Shown: piece after piece, positions 16,954 to 25,974 of the stretch | Position numbering within the stretch: position 1 is the stretch's first letter | How the letters are laid out: every line of letters starts with the position of its first letter | DNA from: CAZGUH01 sp964529005 | GTDB lineage: Bacteria > Actinomycetota > Acidimicrobiia > Acidimicrobiales > Ilumatobacteraceae | Direction of reading: 5' to 3' | Length of the DNA stretch: 64,000 nucleotides | Assembly (NCBI GenBank): GCA_964529005.1 | Contig: CAZGUH010000014.1 | Coordinates: 1 to 64,000, forward strand | The notes under the pieces: model-generated | Seen by the model: the letters and a program-made list of their open reading frames with translations, nothing else | The model's database searches: none | Told to the model about the DNA's origin: nothing | Program-made: the position numbers and the translations under genes

Positions 16954-18018
16954 GTGCGAGCCACGTCGACGTCGGCGGCAATGCCGAGCGAGGCGGCCGC
17001 CGCCGCGCCGAGCGCGTCGACCCGTCCGCGGCGGCGCGCCCCCCTCCTGCGCTACGCCGGCTGCAGGGTCCTCCAGGGGATCCCGTTGATCCTCGGGGTG
17101 ATGTGCCTCAACTTCGTGCTGATCAAGCTGGCACCCGGTGATCCCATCGACTACCTGGCGCCCGAAGGGTCGCCCGAGTCGTACCGTCAGGAGATCCGCG
17201 AAGAGTTCGGGCTCGACCGCCCGGCCTACGTGCAGCTCTTCACGTACCTCGGCAAGGTGCTGACCGGCGACCTGGGATTCAGCCTCAGGTTCCGTGAAGA
17301 CGTGCTGCCGCTCGTGTTCCGTCGCCTCGGCCCCACCGCGCTGTTGGGCGTCACCGGATTCGTCCTCGGCACGTCCCTCGCGATCGCACTGGCGATCGCG
17401 ACCGCACGCCGTCCCAACTCCTGGTTCGACCGTCTCGTGTCGACGTTCGCGGTCGCGGGGTATTCGGTTCCGATCTTCTGGACCGCCCAGGGCCTGCTGC
17501 TCGTCTTCGGTCTGCGTCTCGGTTGGCTCCCGACGCAGGGGATGCAGTCCGTCCGGGAGGACTATCACGGCCTCGCCAACGTCGTGGACATCCTTCGCCA
17601 CCTCACGCTCCCCGCGATCGCGTTCAGCATCTTCCCGCTCGCCGTGACGTATCGGGTGCTGCGGGCAAAGCTCGCCGAGGAGTCGTCGATGGACTACGCC
17701 GCGACGGCGCGGGCGAAGGGCGCCGGGGAGAACCGGGTCATCGTGCGTCACCTGCTGCCGAACGCGATGCTGCCGGTGATCACCGTCAGCGCCTACAACC
17801 TGTCGTTCATGCTGGCCGGCTCCGTCCTGATCGAGACGGTGTTCGCCTGGCCGGGATTGGGGAGGTTGCTGACCGACGCGCTGTACGCACGGGACTACCA
17901 GTTGATCCTCGGGATGTTCATCGTCACGGCGACGATCGTGGTCGCCCTGAACATCATCGCCGACGTGCTGTACACGTACATCGATCCACGCGTGAGCCTC
18001 GGGAGGGGCCGTGACTGA
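16954..18018 (+). CDS. Dipeptide/oligopeptide-type ABC permease 1 (DppB/OppB family)
   Basis: A 354-residue inner-membrane permease with about six transmembrane segments, a conserved N-terminal segment (LRYAGCRVLQGIPLILGV) and the EAA loop YAATARAKGAGENRVI that contacts the ATPase. It forms the channel with the next gene product. GTG at 16954 is chosen because GGAGG (16941-16945) lies 8 bases before it; an ATG at 16855 would add 33 low-complexity residues and sit almost on the transcription start. It overlaps the second permease by 8 bases. Confidence 0.85.
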   Translation: MRATSTSAAMPSEAAAAAPSASTRPRRRAPLLRYAGCRVLQGIPLILGVMCLNFVLIKLAPGDPIDYLAPEGSPESYRQEIREEFGLDRPAYVQLFTYLGKVLTGDLGFSLRFREDVLPLVFRRLGPTALLGVTGFVLGTSLAIALAIATARRPNSWFDRLVSTFAVAGYSVPIFWTAQGLLLVFGLRLGWLPTQGMQSVREDYHGLANVVDILRHLTLPAIAFSIFPLAVTYRVLRAKLAEESSMDYAATARAKGAGENRVIVRHLLPNAMLPVITVSAYNLSFMLAGSVLIETVFAWPGLGRLLTDALYARDYQLILGMFIVTATIVVALNIIADVLYTYIDPRVSLGRGRD

Positions 18019-18886
18019 CGTCCCGGCCACCCTGACACCGCCTCGGCAGAGCCGGGCTGCCTCGGGCTTCCGGCGCGCCCTGGCCGATCCGACCGCCGTG
18101 GTCGCCGGGCTGGCGCTACTCGTCATCGTGTTGGCAGCGATCTTCGCCGGGGCGATCACCCCGTACGAACCCAAGGACATCGGCGCCGGCCGGCCGTTGA
18201 CGGGTCCGGGAAGCTCGCACTGGTTCGGCACGGACGAGCTCGGACGTGACGTGTTCAGCCGTGTCCTCCAAGGCCTGCGGGTGTCTCTCTCCGTCGCCCT
18301 CCTGTCGTCGGCGCTGGCGACGATCGTCGGGGTGGCGGTGGGCGTCGTCGCCGGCTCCCTGGGAGGGTTCGTCGACGACATCCTGATGCGTGTCACGGAG
18401 GCCGCGATGATCATCCCGCGCTTCGTGCTCGCCCTCGTCATGGTCGCCTTCTTCGGGGCCAGCACGCGCAACCTGATCCTCGTCATCGGCCTGCTGAGCT
18501 GGCCGCTGCAAGCTCGCGTCGTGCGTGCCGAGGTGCTCTCGGTGCGGCAGCGACAGTTCGTCCAGGCCGCGCGCCTCGCCGGCGCGGGCCGCCTCTCGAT
18601 CCTCTGCCGCGAGATCGCGCCGAACGTGCTCGGCGTCATCATCGTGACCGCCACGTTGGTGGTCGGTCAGACCATCCTCGTCGAAGCCGGACTGAGCTAC
18701 CTCGGCCTCGGCGACCCGAACGCCGTCAGCCTCGGTCTGATGTTGCAACAGGCGCAAGGGATCATGCGATCGGCGTGGTGGTCGGCGATCTTCCCCGGTC
18801 TCGCCGTGTTCGTCGCCGTTTTGGCGACGAATCTCCTCGGCGATTCGCTCAGCGAGATCCTCAACCCACGCGGGCAAGGAGCGTAG
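18011..18886 (+). CDS. Dipeptide/oligopeptide-type ABC permease 2 (DppC/OppC family)
   Basis: A 291-residue permease partner. It begins with a short cytoplasmic segment, then a first transmembrane helix (VVAGLALLVIVLAAIFAG), the periplasmic segment HWFGTDELGRDVFSR that is a signature of this family, and the EAA loop QAARLAGAGRLSILCREI. It ends three bases before the first ATPase gene. Together with permease 1 it builds the translocation path for a peptide-like substrate. Confidence 0.88.
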   Translation: MTDVPATLTPPRQSRAASGFRRALADPTAVVAGLALLVIVLAAIFAGAITPYEPKDIGAGRPLTGPGSSHWFGTDELGRDVFSRVLQGLRVSLSVALLSSALATIVGVAVGVVAGSLGGFVDDILMRVTEAAMIIPRFVLALVMVAFFGASTRNLILVIGLLSWPLQARVVRAEVLSVRQRQFVQAARLAGAGRLSILCREIAPNVLGVIIVTATLVVGQTILVEAGLSYLGLGDPNAVSLGLMLQQAQGIMRSAWWSAIFPGLAVFVAVLATNLLGDSLSEILNPRGQGA

Positions 18887-18889
18887 TTC

Positions 18890-19888
18890 GTGCAGGCGAA
18901 GGCGCCGCCTGAAGTCGACGACGTGCTGCGCGTCAGCGGCTTGGTGACCGAGATCCCGACCCGGCGTGGTGTCGTGCGGGCGGTCGACGACGTCTCGCTC
19001 ACGGTCCGCCGCGGCGAGGCCGTCGCTCTCGTCGGCGAATCCGGCTGCGGCAAGACGATGACCGCCCTCAGCCTTCTTCGGCTCCTCCCCCGCCCGGGTC
19101 GGGTCGTCTCGGGAGAGGTCGTCTTCGAGGGACGCGACCTGGTACCCCTGCGATCGCGCGATCTCGCCGCGGTTCGTGGACGCGACATCGGAATGATCTT
19201 CCAGGATCCGATGACGTTCCTCAACCCGATCATGCCGATCGGCGAGCAGGTCGCCGAGACCTTGGTCCTCCACTACGGCACGTCGAAGCGAGCCGCGATC
19301 GAGGCCGCGACCGAGGCGCTCAGAGCGGTGCGGATCGCGTCCCCCGAGCGCGTGGCGCACGCCTACCCGCACCAGCTGAGCGGAGGCATGCGCCAGCGCG
19401 TGCTGATCGCCATGGCGACGATCGCTCGGCCGACCCTACTCATCGCCGACGAGCCCACGACGGCGCTCGACGTGACGATCCAAGCCCAGGTGATGAACAT
19501 CCTCGCCGACCTGCGCGAGCAACTGGGCAGCGCGATGTTGTTGATCACGCACGACCTCGGGCTCGTCTCGGAGTACTGCGACCGCGTCTACGTCATGTAC
19601 GCGGGCCGGATCGTCGAGGAAGCGACGGTGCGTGAGTTCTTCCGCGAGCCGCGCCATCCGTACTCGGCCGCGTTGCTCCGCAGCACCCTGAGCATCGACA
19701 AGCGGCCCGACCGGATCCATGGCATCTCAGGACACCCACCGAGCCTGATCTCACCGCCGCGCGGGTGCAGGTTCCACGCCCGCTGCGAGCTCGCGTTCGA
19801 TCGCTGCCACGAGAAGGAGCCGGACCTCTTCGACGTGGGGCATCGTCGCGTCTCACGCTGCTGGCTCTGCGAGGAGGGAGCGCGATGA
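18890..19888 (+). CDS. Oligopeptide-type ABC transporter ATPase 1 (DppD family)
   Basis: A 332-residue ATP-binding subunit. Walker A is GESGCGKT, the signature is LSGGMRQR, and Walker B with catalytic glutamate is LLIADEPTTALD. The C-terminal oligopeptide-transporter extension carries four cysteines (GCRFHARCELAFDRC and later SRCW), the pattern associated in some DppD proteins with an iron-sulfur site. GTG at 18890 follows the permease stop by three bases. It overlaps ATPase 2 by ATGA. Confidence 0.9.
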   Translation: MQAKAPPEVDDVLRVSGLVTEIPTRRGVVRAVDDVSLTVRRGEAVALVGESGCGKTMTALSLLRLLPRPGRVVSGEVVFEGRDLVPLRSRDLAAVRGRDIGMIFQDPMTFLNPIMPIGEQVAETLVLHYGTSKRAAIEAATEALRAVRIASPERVAHAYPHQLSGGMRQRVLIAMATIARPTLLIADEPTTALDVTIQAQVMNILADLREQLGSAMLLITHDLGLVSEYCDRVYVMYAGRIVEEATVREFFREPRHPYSAALLRSTLSIDKRPDRIHGISGHPPSLISPPRGCRFHARCELAFDRCHEKEPDLFDVGHRRVSRCWLCEEGAR

Positions 19889-20931
19889 GCGAGCTCCTTC
19901 GGGTCGACGAGCTCGACGTCCGCTACCGCAGCGGGCGTCGCTCCGGAGGGCCGGCCGCCGACGTGCAGGCCGTGGCGGGCGTCAGCTTCGCGGTCGAGTC
20001 CGGCGAGACGGTCGCGCTCGTCGGCGAGAGCGGGTGCGGCAAGAGCACGGTCGCCAAGGCGATCGTCGGACTCGTGCGGCCGCACGCGGGGACGATCCGC
20101 GTCGACGGCGACGAGGTCGACGTCTCGTCGAGCCATGCTCAGCGCGCGTTCTCGCGGCACGTGCAGATGATCTTTCAGGATCCGACCGACTCGATGAACC
20201 CGCGCAAGACGATCCTCCAGACACTCGCACAGCCGCTCCGTCACCTGCGCGGGCTTCCAAAGGCGGAGGTGCGGACCGAAGCCGCTCGTCTCCTCGATCG
20301 CGTCGAGCTGTCGCCCGGGCACGACTTCATCGATCGCTATCCCCACCACCTCAGCGGCGGCCAGCGGCAGCGAGTGGCCATCGCGCGAGCGCTGGCCCCG
20401 AACCCGAGGCTGATCGTCGCCGACGAAGCGATCAGCGCGCTCGACATCTCGACCCAGGTTCAGATCCTCGCGCTGCTCCGCGAGCTTCAGACCTCCACGG
20501 GCGTGTCGTTCCTGTTCATCACACACAACCTCGGCGCGGTTCGCGCCTTCGCCGACCGCGTTCTCGTGATGTACCTCGGTCGCCTGGTCGAATCGGGTCC
20601 GATCGAGCCGATCTTCGAGCACCCGCGCCACCCGTACACGCACGGCCTGCTCCAGGCGTGCCCGACGATCGGTGACCACGACCTGCCGCTGCGACAGCGT
20701 GCACTGCTCAGCGGGGAGGTCCCCTCGCCGGAGAACCCGCCGGAGGGATGCAGGTTCCGTCCTCGCTGCGTGCACGCCACCGACATCTGCTGGACGATGC
20801 CGCCCGCATATCCCGTCGGAGCGGGTCACGGGTCGTGGTGCCATCACCACGACCGGGTCCCTCCGCTCCGGACGACGACCGGGGCCGAACCGACCGCCGT
20901 GACCATCGGCAGCGCGAGGAGGAACGCATGA
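19885..20931 (+). CDS. Oligopeptide-type ABC transporter ATPase 2 (DppF family)
   Basis: A 348-residue ATPase with Walker A GESGCGKST, signature LSGGQRQR, Walker B LIVADEAISALD and the cysteine-bearing C-terminal extension (GCRFRPRCVHATDIC). In DEAISALD the residue after DE is Ala rather than the usual Pro, common in DppF. The ATG at 19885 overlaps the previous stop; the gene also overlaps the M19-like gene by ATGA, tying the importer to a hydrolase. Confidence 0.9.
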   Translation: MSELLRVDELDVRYRSGRRSGGPAADVQAVAGVSFAVESGETVALVGESGCGKSTVAKAIVGLVRPHAGTIRVDGDEVDVSSSHAQRAFSRHVQMIFQDPTDSMNPRKTILQTLAQPLRHLRGLPKAEVRTEAARLLDRVELSPGHDFIDRYPHHLSGGQRQRVAIARALAPNPRLIVADEAISALDISTQVQILALLRELQTSTGVSFLFITHNLGAVRAFADRVLVMYLGRLVESGPIEPIFEHPRHPYTHGLLQACPTIGDHDLPLRQRALLSGEVPSPENPPEGCRFRPRCVHATDICWTMPPAYPVGAGHGSWCHHHDRVPPLRTTTGAEPTAVTIGSARRNA

Positions 20932-21929
20932 CGATCACGACGCACACGTCGAGCGAGGTCATCGCCGCCGATCTGCACCAACGGGCGCTGGTGATCGACG
21001 CGATCGCTCCGCAGGTCGATTCGGCCGCCGACTGGCGCCGATATGCCGACGCTGGCGTCAACGTCATCAGCGCGTACGCCCAGGGCAGCAAGACCAGCCG
21101 AGAGTCGTTGCACGTTATCGCATGGTGGTACGCGCAGTTCAGGGAGGCCGCGGACGAACTCGTGCACGTGCGGACAGTGGACGACATCCGGCAGGCGGTC
21201 GACACCCGTCGCCTCGGGGTCTTCCTCCACTTCCAGAACTCGCTGGGCCTCGACGGCGAGCCCCGGCTCCTCGAGCTGTACCACCAGCTCGGCATCCGCA
21301 TGATGGGCATCTGCTACAACACGCGGGGCTGGTTGGGCGATGGTTGCTACGAGCCGAGCGACGCCGGTTTGTCACGGATCGGCCGCGACGTCGTCGCCGA
21401 GATCCAGCGGCTCGGAATCCTGCTCGACCTGAGCCACACCGGCGAGCGGACCGCGCTGGAAGCGATCGACCTCGTCGACGGGCCCGTCGTCGTCTCCCAT
21501 GCGAACCCCAAGGCGCGCTGCTCCAACGACCGCAACGTGTCGGACGATCTGATCCGCGCCGTCGCGGCGACCGGCGGAGTCGTCGGTGTGGTCTCGTTCC
21601 CGCCGTTCGTGAGCGCGTCCTCCCCCACGCTGCGCGACCTCGTCGACCACATCGAGTACCTGATCGACCTCGTCGGTGTGGATCACGTCGGCGTCGGCAA
21701 CGACTTCTACCGAAGCACGCCAGCACAACACATCGAACTTCGTCGCACGTACCAGTGGGATCCGGTGCAGATGCCGGCGGAGCCACAGCCGTTCCCGGAG
21801 GGCATCAGAGATGCCAGTGAGTGGCCGAACATCACGACCGAACTGGTCCGTCGGGGCCTCGACCACGAGTCGGTGAGCAAGATCCTCGGAACCAATTGGC
21901 TCCGAGTGTTCCAGACAGTCTGGAAGTGA
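20928..21929 (+). CDS. Membrane-dipeptidase-like protein (M19 family) with an altered metal site
   Basis: A 333-residue M19/renal-dipeptidase-fold protein. The second half keeps family landmarks: LLDLSHTGE (H170), VVVSHANPKARC (H191), NDRNVSDDLI and VGVGNDF (D259). The N-terminal metal motif, normally DGHND, reads DAIAP (24-28), and the bridging glutamate region reads HFQNS with Gln at 103. So at least three of the usual zinc ligands are missing. It may bind one metal, act on a different bond, or be a divergent subfamily. It is co-translated with the importer, which suggests it handles the imported compound. Confidence 0.75.
   Translation: MTITTHTSSEVIAADLHQRALVIDAIAPQVDSAADWRRYADAGVNVISAYAQGSKTSRESLHVIAWWYAQFREAADELVHVRTVDDIRQAVDTRRLGVFLHFQNSLGLDGEPRLLELYHQLGIRMMGICYNTRGWLGDGCYEPSDAGLSRIGRDVVAEIQRLGILLDLSHTGERTALEAIDLVDGPVVVSHANPKARCSNDRNVSDDLIRAVAATGGVVGVVSFPPFVSASSPTLRDLVDHIEYLIDLVGVDHVGVGNDFYRSTPAQHIELRRTYQWDPVQMPAEPQPFPEGIRDASEWPNITTELVRRGLDHESVSKILGTNWLRVFQTVWK
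21909..21925. repeat. Perfect 17-base palindrome at the end of the M19-like gene
   Basis: TTCCAGAC-A-GTCTGGAA spans the last codons of the preceding gene. CCAAT follows at 21931, in the 70-base gap before the RidA gene. It could be an operator for the RidA/binding-protein genes or a coincidence of coding sequence. Confidence 0.35.
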
Positions 21930-21999
21930 GCCAATAGCCCCCACCCGTGTGGTGGCGATGGGCGTCTGCCGCTCCCGGGCAGCAACGGAAGGAGACAAT

Positions 22000-22443
22000 T
22001 TGCCACGAATGGCGTACACGAGAGATGATGGCATTGATTTGATATCGGTCGACGGCGCTCCGGCCGCGATTGGTCCATATAGCCAGGCATCGGTGCATTC
22101 CGGTCTGGTCTATTGCTCCGGCCAGCTCGGCATCGACCTGGCGACCGGAACCGTGATCGACGGTGACGCCGGCGCCCAGACACGGGCCGCGCTCGCCCAC
22201 ATGAGCGTCGTGCTCAAGGCATCGGGCTCGGATCTGTCGCGCGTGCTGCGCACGACCGTCTACCTCGCCGACCTCAGCGAGTTCGCCGAGATGAACCGAG
22301 AGTACGAGCGGGCCTTCGGCAGTCATCGGCCGGCCCGCGTGACCGTCGAGGTCGCCGCGCTGCCGCTGGGCGGGCGCGTCGAGATCGACTGCATCGCCTC
22401 CGTCGCCGCGCCGAAGGCGAGCGACGGAGCAGGGGCCCGGTAA
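22000..22443 (+). CDS. RidA-family (YjgF/Rid) protein
   Basis: A 147-residue trimeric Rid-family protein. RidA proper hydrolyses reactive enamine/imine intermediates released by pyridoxal-phosphate enzymes; other branches are catabolic deaminases. GPYSQAS, VYCSGQLGID and PARVTVEVAALPLGG, which contains the active-site arginine region, are visible. TTG at 22000 is preferred because GGAAGGAG ends 6 bases upstream; ATG at 22009 is the alternative. It lies between the M19-like protein and the binding protein. Its presence suggests an imine or amino intermediate in the pathway. Confidence 0.85.
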   Translation: MPRMAYTRDDGIDLISVDGAPAAIGPYSQASVHSGLVYCSGQLGIDLATGTVIDGDAGAQTRAALAHMSVVLKASGSDLSRVLRTTVYLADLSEFAEMNREYERAFGSHRPARVTVEVAALPLGGRVEIDCIASVAAPKASDGAGAR

Positions 22444-22502
22444 GAGCCCACACAGGAGAAGTGTCGAAGTCGAGTTTCTTCGTCATCAGGAGGGGGAAGT
22501 CC

Positions 22503-24227
22503 ATGTCCACGTTCCACGGTCGTAAGCGGCTGTCTCTCAGTGGCCTGCTGCTGATCACCACATTGCTCGTCTCAGCCTGCGGCTCGGACGACGGCGACGA
22601 CAGTTCGGGGACCGCCGCGCCGAGCGAACCGACGCTCAGCGGCGACACCACAGAGCCGACCGCCGGCGGCGACACCACAGAGCCGACCGCCGGCGGCGAC
22701 ACCACAGAGCCGCCCTCGGGTGACGGCCCGCAACAGGGAGGGACGTTCGTGATCCCGCTCGACGCTCCGCCGAGCGGCGGGCTGGTCAGCTTCTTCAACC
22801 CGGGTATTGGCATCTCGCAGATCGCCCGGACGATCTGCAACACGATCCTGAGCTACGACGAGAACGGCGAACCCGTCGGCAACCTCGCCGAAGACTTCGA
22901 GGTCTCCGCCGACGGGCTCACCTGGACCATCAGGCTGCCCGAGGATGCGACGTGGCACGACGGAACGCCGCTGACCGCCGCTGACCTCGAGTTCTCGGCG
23001 ACGGAGTTCTGGGCGAACGATCCCCTCGGTGGCAACCGGCTCAAGACCGAGGTCTCTCGCTACGAGGTGGTCGACGACCACACGTTCGCGATTCATCTCA
23101 ATCAGCCGTTCGCGCTGATGTACGACATCCTCGACCTCGAGTATCCGTTGCCGAAGCACATCTACGAAGGAACCGACTACGCCACCAATCCGAACAACCA
23201 GGCGCCGATCTGCAGCGGGCCGTTCAAGTTCGAGGAGTGGGTGCCCGGCAGTCACGTGACCGTGACGCGCAACGAGTCGTACTTCAAGGATGGATTGCCG
23301 CATCTCGACCGGATCATCTTCCAGGAAAGCGTCGATCCCTCGGCGCGTGAAATCGCCTTCGAGAGCGGCGACATCGACTTCCTGAACAGCTACGCGATCC
23401 CCTACAACAAGCTCGGCGACTGGCGCGACGACGATCGCTTCACGGTCGTCGACAACGGCCTCGGCGTCGGCACCGCGGACATGATGCTCATCAACCTGGA
23501 CAGCCCGATCCTGAGCAACAGTGATGTCCGGCGGGCGATCGCGCACGCGCTCGATCGTGAAGCGATGAACGAGGTCGCGTTCTTCGGCGAAGGGAAGGCC
23601 GCGACGAGCCATGTCGCGAGCACGGTGCCCTTCTACACGGACGAGTTCAACGTCGAGTACGACCCGAGCCGCGCCGAGGAGTTGCTCGACGAAGCCGGCT
23701 ACCCGCGGCAAGGCTCGTCGCCACGGTTCGAACTCCGCCTGGATTACGCGATCGGGCGTGAGTACGAACGTCGCATGGCAGAGATCGCCGAGGCGCAGTT
23801 GGAGGAGGTCGGAATCGACGTCACCCTCGGGAGCGCCGACCCGGCCGCGTTCATCCAGCGGACCTTCCGCGATCGTGACTTCGACCTGGCGATCACGCTG
23901 TGGGCCACGGGCCCCGATCCTGGCTTCGGTCTGACTCGGCGCTATCTCGCCGCCAACATCGGCCAGCCAAGCCTCAATGCGATGGGCTACGACAACCCTG
24001 ATCTCGAAGCGATCCTCAACTCCGAATATCGCGAGCTGGCCAGGGATGCGAGGGCGGAAGCGTGGAGGCAGGTGCAGGAGATCCTGGCCACCGAGATGCC
24101 GACGATTCCTCTCGTCGAGATCCCCAACGTGCAGGTGCACTCCTCGGAGTTCGCCGACGTCGTGACCGACGCGGTCTACGGCTACGTGTACGAGTCGCAC
24201 GAGTACGCGTATGCGACGGAGCCGTAA
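22503..24227 (+). CDS. Extracellular solute-binding lipoprotein, family 5
   Basis: A 574-residue lipoprotein of the SBP_bac_5 (Dpp/Opp) family. It has a signal peptide with lipobox LVSAC (Cys about 23), then an acidic Thr/Pro linker built of three near-identical repeats of GDTTEPTAG, then the mature domain (NLAEDFEVSADGLTWTIRL, TAADLEFS). It captures the substrate outside the membrane and delivers it to the two permeases upstream. ATG at 22503 is chosen over GTG 22461 because AGGAGGGGG ends 6 bases before it. The next gene overlaps its stop by 17 bases. Confidence 0.92.
   Translation: MSTFHGRKRLSLSGLLLITTLLVSACGSDDGDDSSGTAAPSEPTLSGDTTEPTAGGDTTEPTAGGDTTEPPSGDGPQQGGTFVIPLDAPPSGGLVSFFNPGIGISQIARTICNTILSYDENGEPVGNLAEDFEVSADGLTWTIRLPEDATWHDGTPLTAADLEFSATEFWANDPLGGNRLKTEVSRYEVVDDHTFAIHLNQPFALMYDILDLEYPLPKHIYEGTDYATNPNNQAPICSGPFKFEEWVPGSHVTVTRNESYFKDGLPHLDRIIFQESVDPSAREIAFESGDIDFLNSYAIPYNKLGDWRDDDRFTVVDNGLGVGTADMMLINLDSPILSNSDVRRAIAHALDREAMNEVAFFGEGKAATSHVASTVPFYTDEFNVEYDPSRAEELLDEAGYPRQGSSPRFELRLDYAIGREYERRMAEIAEAQLEEVGIDVTLGSADPAAFIQRTFRDRDFDLAITLWATGPDPGFGLTRRYLAANIGQPSLNAMGYDNPDLEAILNSEYRELARDARAEAWRQVQEILATEMPTIPLVEIPNVQVHSSEFADVVTDAVYGYVYESHEYAYATEP
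22641..22712 (+). repeat. 27-base tandem repeat in the lipoprotein linker
   Basis: The unit starting GGCGACACCACAGAGCCG occurs at 22641, 22668 and (first 18 bases) 22695 without mismatch, coding for GDTTEPTAG. Such exact copies can expand or contract by slippage and change the length of the linker between membrane anchor and binding domain. Confidence 0.8.
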
Positions 24228-24999
24228 CGACCTCTTCGCGGCGCCGTCGCTCGCGACGGCGCCGCGGCCGACCTCGTCGGTGAACGAGCTGTCTCCGCGG
24301 CTCGAACTGGCTCTGCTGGCACGAGCGCTGCATCGCGAGGGCTTCGACGCCCACAACGTCGGTCACATCACCTACCGCCAGGAGCCGGACCAGTTCCTCA
24401 CCCTGCCCTTCGGCCTCTCCTGGGACGAGGTCACACCGGAGGACATCGTGACGTTGGACGGCGCCGGCGCCGTCGTCGACGGACGATCGGAGGCGACGCC
24501 GGCGATCCAGCTTCACCTGGCGTTCCATGCGGCTCGCTCGGGATGTGCCGTCGCCGTGCACCACCATCCGCGCTTCGCGAGCGTCTGGGCGTGCATGGGT
24601 CGGCTCCCGCCGGCCTACGACCAGCTCGGCGCCACGCTCGCGGACGCGCGCCTGACCGTGTACGACGACTATCGAGGCGGCGTCGACGCGGTCGACGCCG
24701 CCTCGGCGGCCGTCCACGGGGTCGGCAACGCCGACGTCGCGCTGCTCCAGAACCACGGCGTGTTCGTGGTCGCCGACTCGATCCGGCAAGCGCACTTCCG
24801 ATGCATCGCGTTCGAGTGGCGGTGCCGGCAGGCGTGGATGGTCGAGGCCGTCGGTGGCGGGTGTGCGATGCCCGACTACGGCGTCCGGTCGCTCGTCACC
24901 GCGGTGGAAGCCAACGGCGGGCTGCCGAAAGCGCCGATGTGGGAGTGGGCGATCCGTCGCGAGCTCCGGCATGACCCGAGCCTCCTCGACCGATCCTGA
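24211..24999 (+). CDS. Class II aldolase/adducin-family protein
   Basis: A 262-residue protein of the class II aldolase family, zinc-dependent lyases or epimerases acting on sugar phosphates and related hydroxyacids. The metal histidines are seen in AVAVHHHPRFAS and LLQNHGVFVV. The N-terminal part (LLARALHREGFDAHNVGHIT) is the usual family opening. ATG at 24211 overlaps the lipoprotein gene by 17 bases; GTG at 24280 is a possible later start. It is the last gene of the catabolic island and would provide a C-C cleavage step or act on a side product. Confidence 0.78.
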   Translation: MRRSRNDLFAAPSLATAPRPTSSVNELSPRLELALLARALHREGFDAHNVGHITYRQEPDQFLTLPFGLSWDEVTPEDIVTLDGAGAVVDGRSEATPAIQLHLAFHAARSGCAVAVHHHPRFASVWACMGRLPPAYDQLGATLADARLTVYDDYRGGVDAVDAASAAVHGVGNADVALLQNHGVFVVADSIRQAHFRCIAFEWRCRQAWMVEAVGGGCAMPDYGVRSLVTAVEANGGLPKAPMWEWAIRRELRHDPSLLDRS

Positions 25000-25029
25000 T
25001 CGCGCCGAGGTTCGCAACGACACGATCAG
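24996..25029. terminator. Possible bidirectional terminator between class II aldolase and hemW
   Basis: CTGATCG (24996-25002) and CGATCAG (25023-25029) form a 7-base perfect stem that contains both converging stop codons. The 20-base loop and absence of a U-tract make it a weak call. Confidence 0.3.
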
Positions 25030-25918
25030 CGCAACCGCAGCGACACCTCGTTGGCCAGCAGCCGGCCGGAGCGAGTCAGCACCCAACGGTCGCCGTCTCG
25101 TTCGACGAGACCATCGAGGCCGTCACCGTCGAGCGCGTCGAGCGGCACGCCGTCGCGTGTTCGAAGGCGTAGCTGCAACCCTTCGATGCGACGCGTCTCG
25201 GAGTCGAGCTCCTCGCCCGACGCCTCCACCGACTCCCCGCGGTCCACCAGGTCGATGTACCGCTCCGGCGTGCGCACGTTCCACCACCGCCGGCCGCGGT
25301 CGTGAGAATGGGCCGCGCACCCGAACCCGCGGTAGTCGCCCTGCGCCCAGTACAGCTGATTGTGCCGGCACTCGTGGCCCGGCCGCGCCCAGTTGGACAC
25401 CTCGTAGTTGTGGAGTCCCGCGGCCGACAGCAGATCATCGGCGACTTCGTACTTGTCGGCTTGGTCGTCGTCGTCGGGATGGCGCTCGGGCGTCGCCGCC
25501 AGCGGCGTGCCAGCNNNNNNNNNNNNNNNNNNNNNNNNNNNNNNNNNNNNNNNNNNNNNNNNNNNNNNNNNNNNNNNNNNNNNNNNNNNNNNNNNNNNNN
25601 NNNNNNNNNNNNNNCCACGGTGACGTCGTCGGGGTTGCACTCCACCGTCACCTCGGCGCCGGGAGCCAACGGGATCGCGGCGAGAACCTCGGCAAGGCGA
25701 TCGGGCGGCGCCTGGGTCGGCGTACCCCCGCCGACGAACACGCTCGTCGCCGCAGGCATCCCCGCATCGACGGCGCGGGCGATCTCGGCGCGCACCGCAT
25801 CGAGATACCGACCGACGAGGTGGCGCCGGTCGGTCCACGTCGCGAACGCGCAGTAGTCACACCGTGACGCGCAGAACGGGATGTGGACGTACACCCCGAA
25901 CGCTGTCGTCTTCCTCAC
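25026..25918 (-). CDS. hemW: HemW-like radical SAM protein, interrupted by an assembly gap
   Basis: The N-terminal part (25918-25615) opens with VYVHIPFCASRCDYCAF, holding the radical-SAM CxxxCxxC (C16, C20, C23), and FVGGGTPT. The C-terminal part (25514-25026) has GLHNYEVSNWARPGHECRHN, diagnostic of HemW rather than coproporphyrinogen dehydrogenase, and ends with a winged-helix-like domain. HemW is a heme chaperone. Only about 101 and 163 residues are present against about 380 expected, and the two halves lie in different frames, so the 100-N run replaces roughly 300-350 real bases. The gene is probably intact in the organism. Confidence 0.85.
25515..25614. other. Assembly gap (100 N)
   Basis: Exactly 100 undetermined bases inside hemW, the usual placeholder for a scaffold join of unknown length. 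Missing HemW sequence suggests the true gap is about three times longer. Confidence 0.98.
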
Positions 25919-25974
25919 TCAGCAATTCTGCGGTCGCGGGGACCGGAATCGGGACGTCAGCGCGAGGGATCTCG

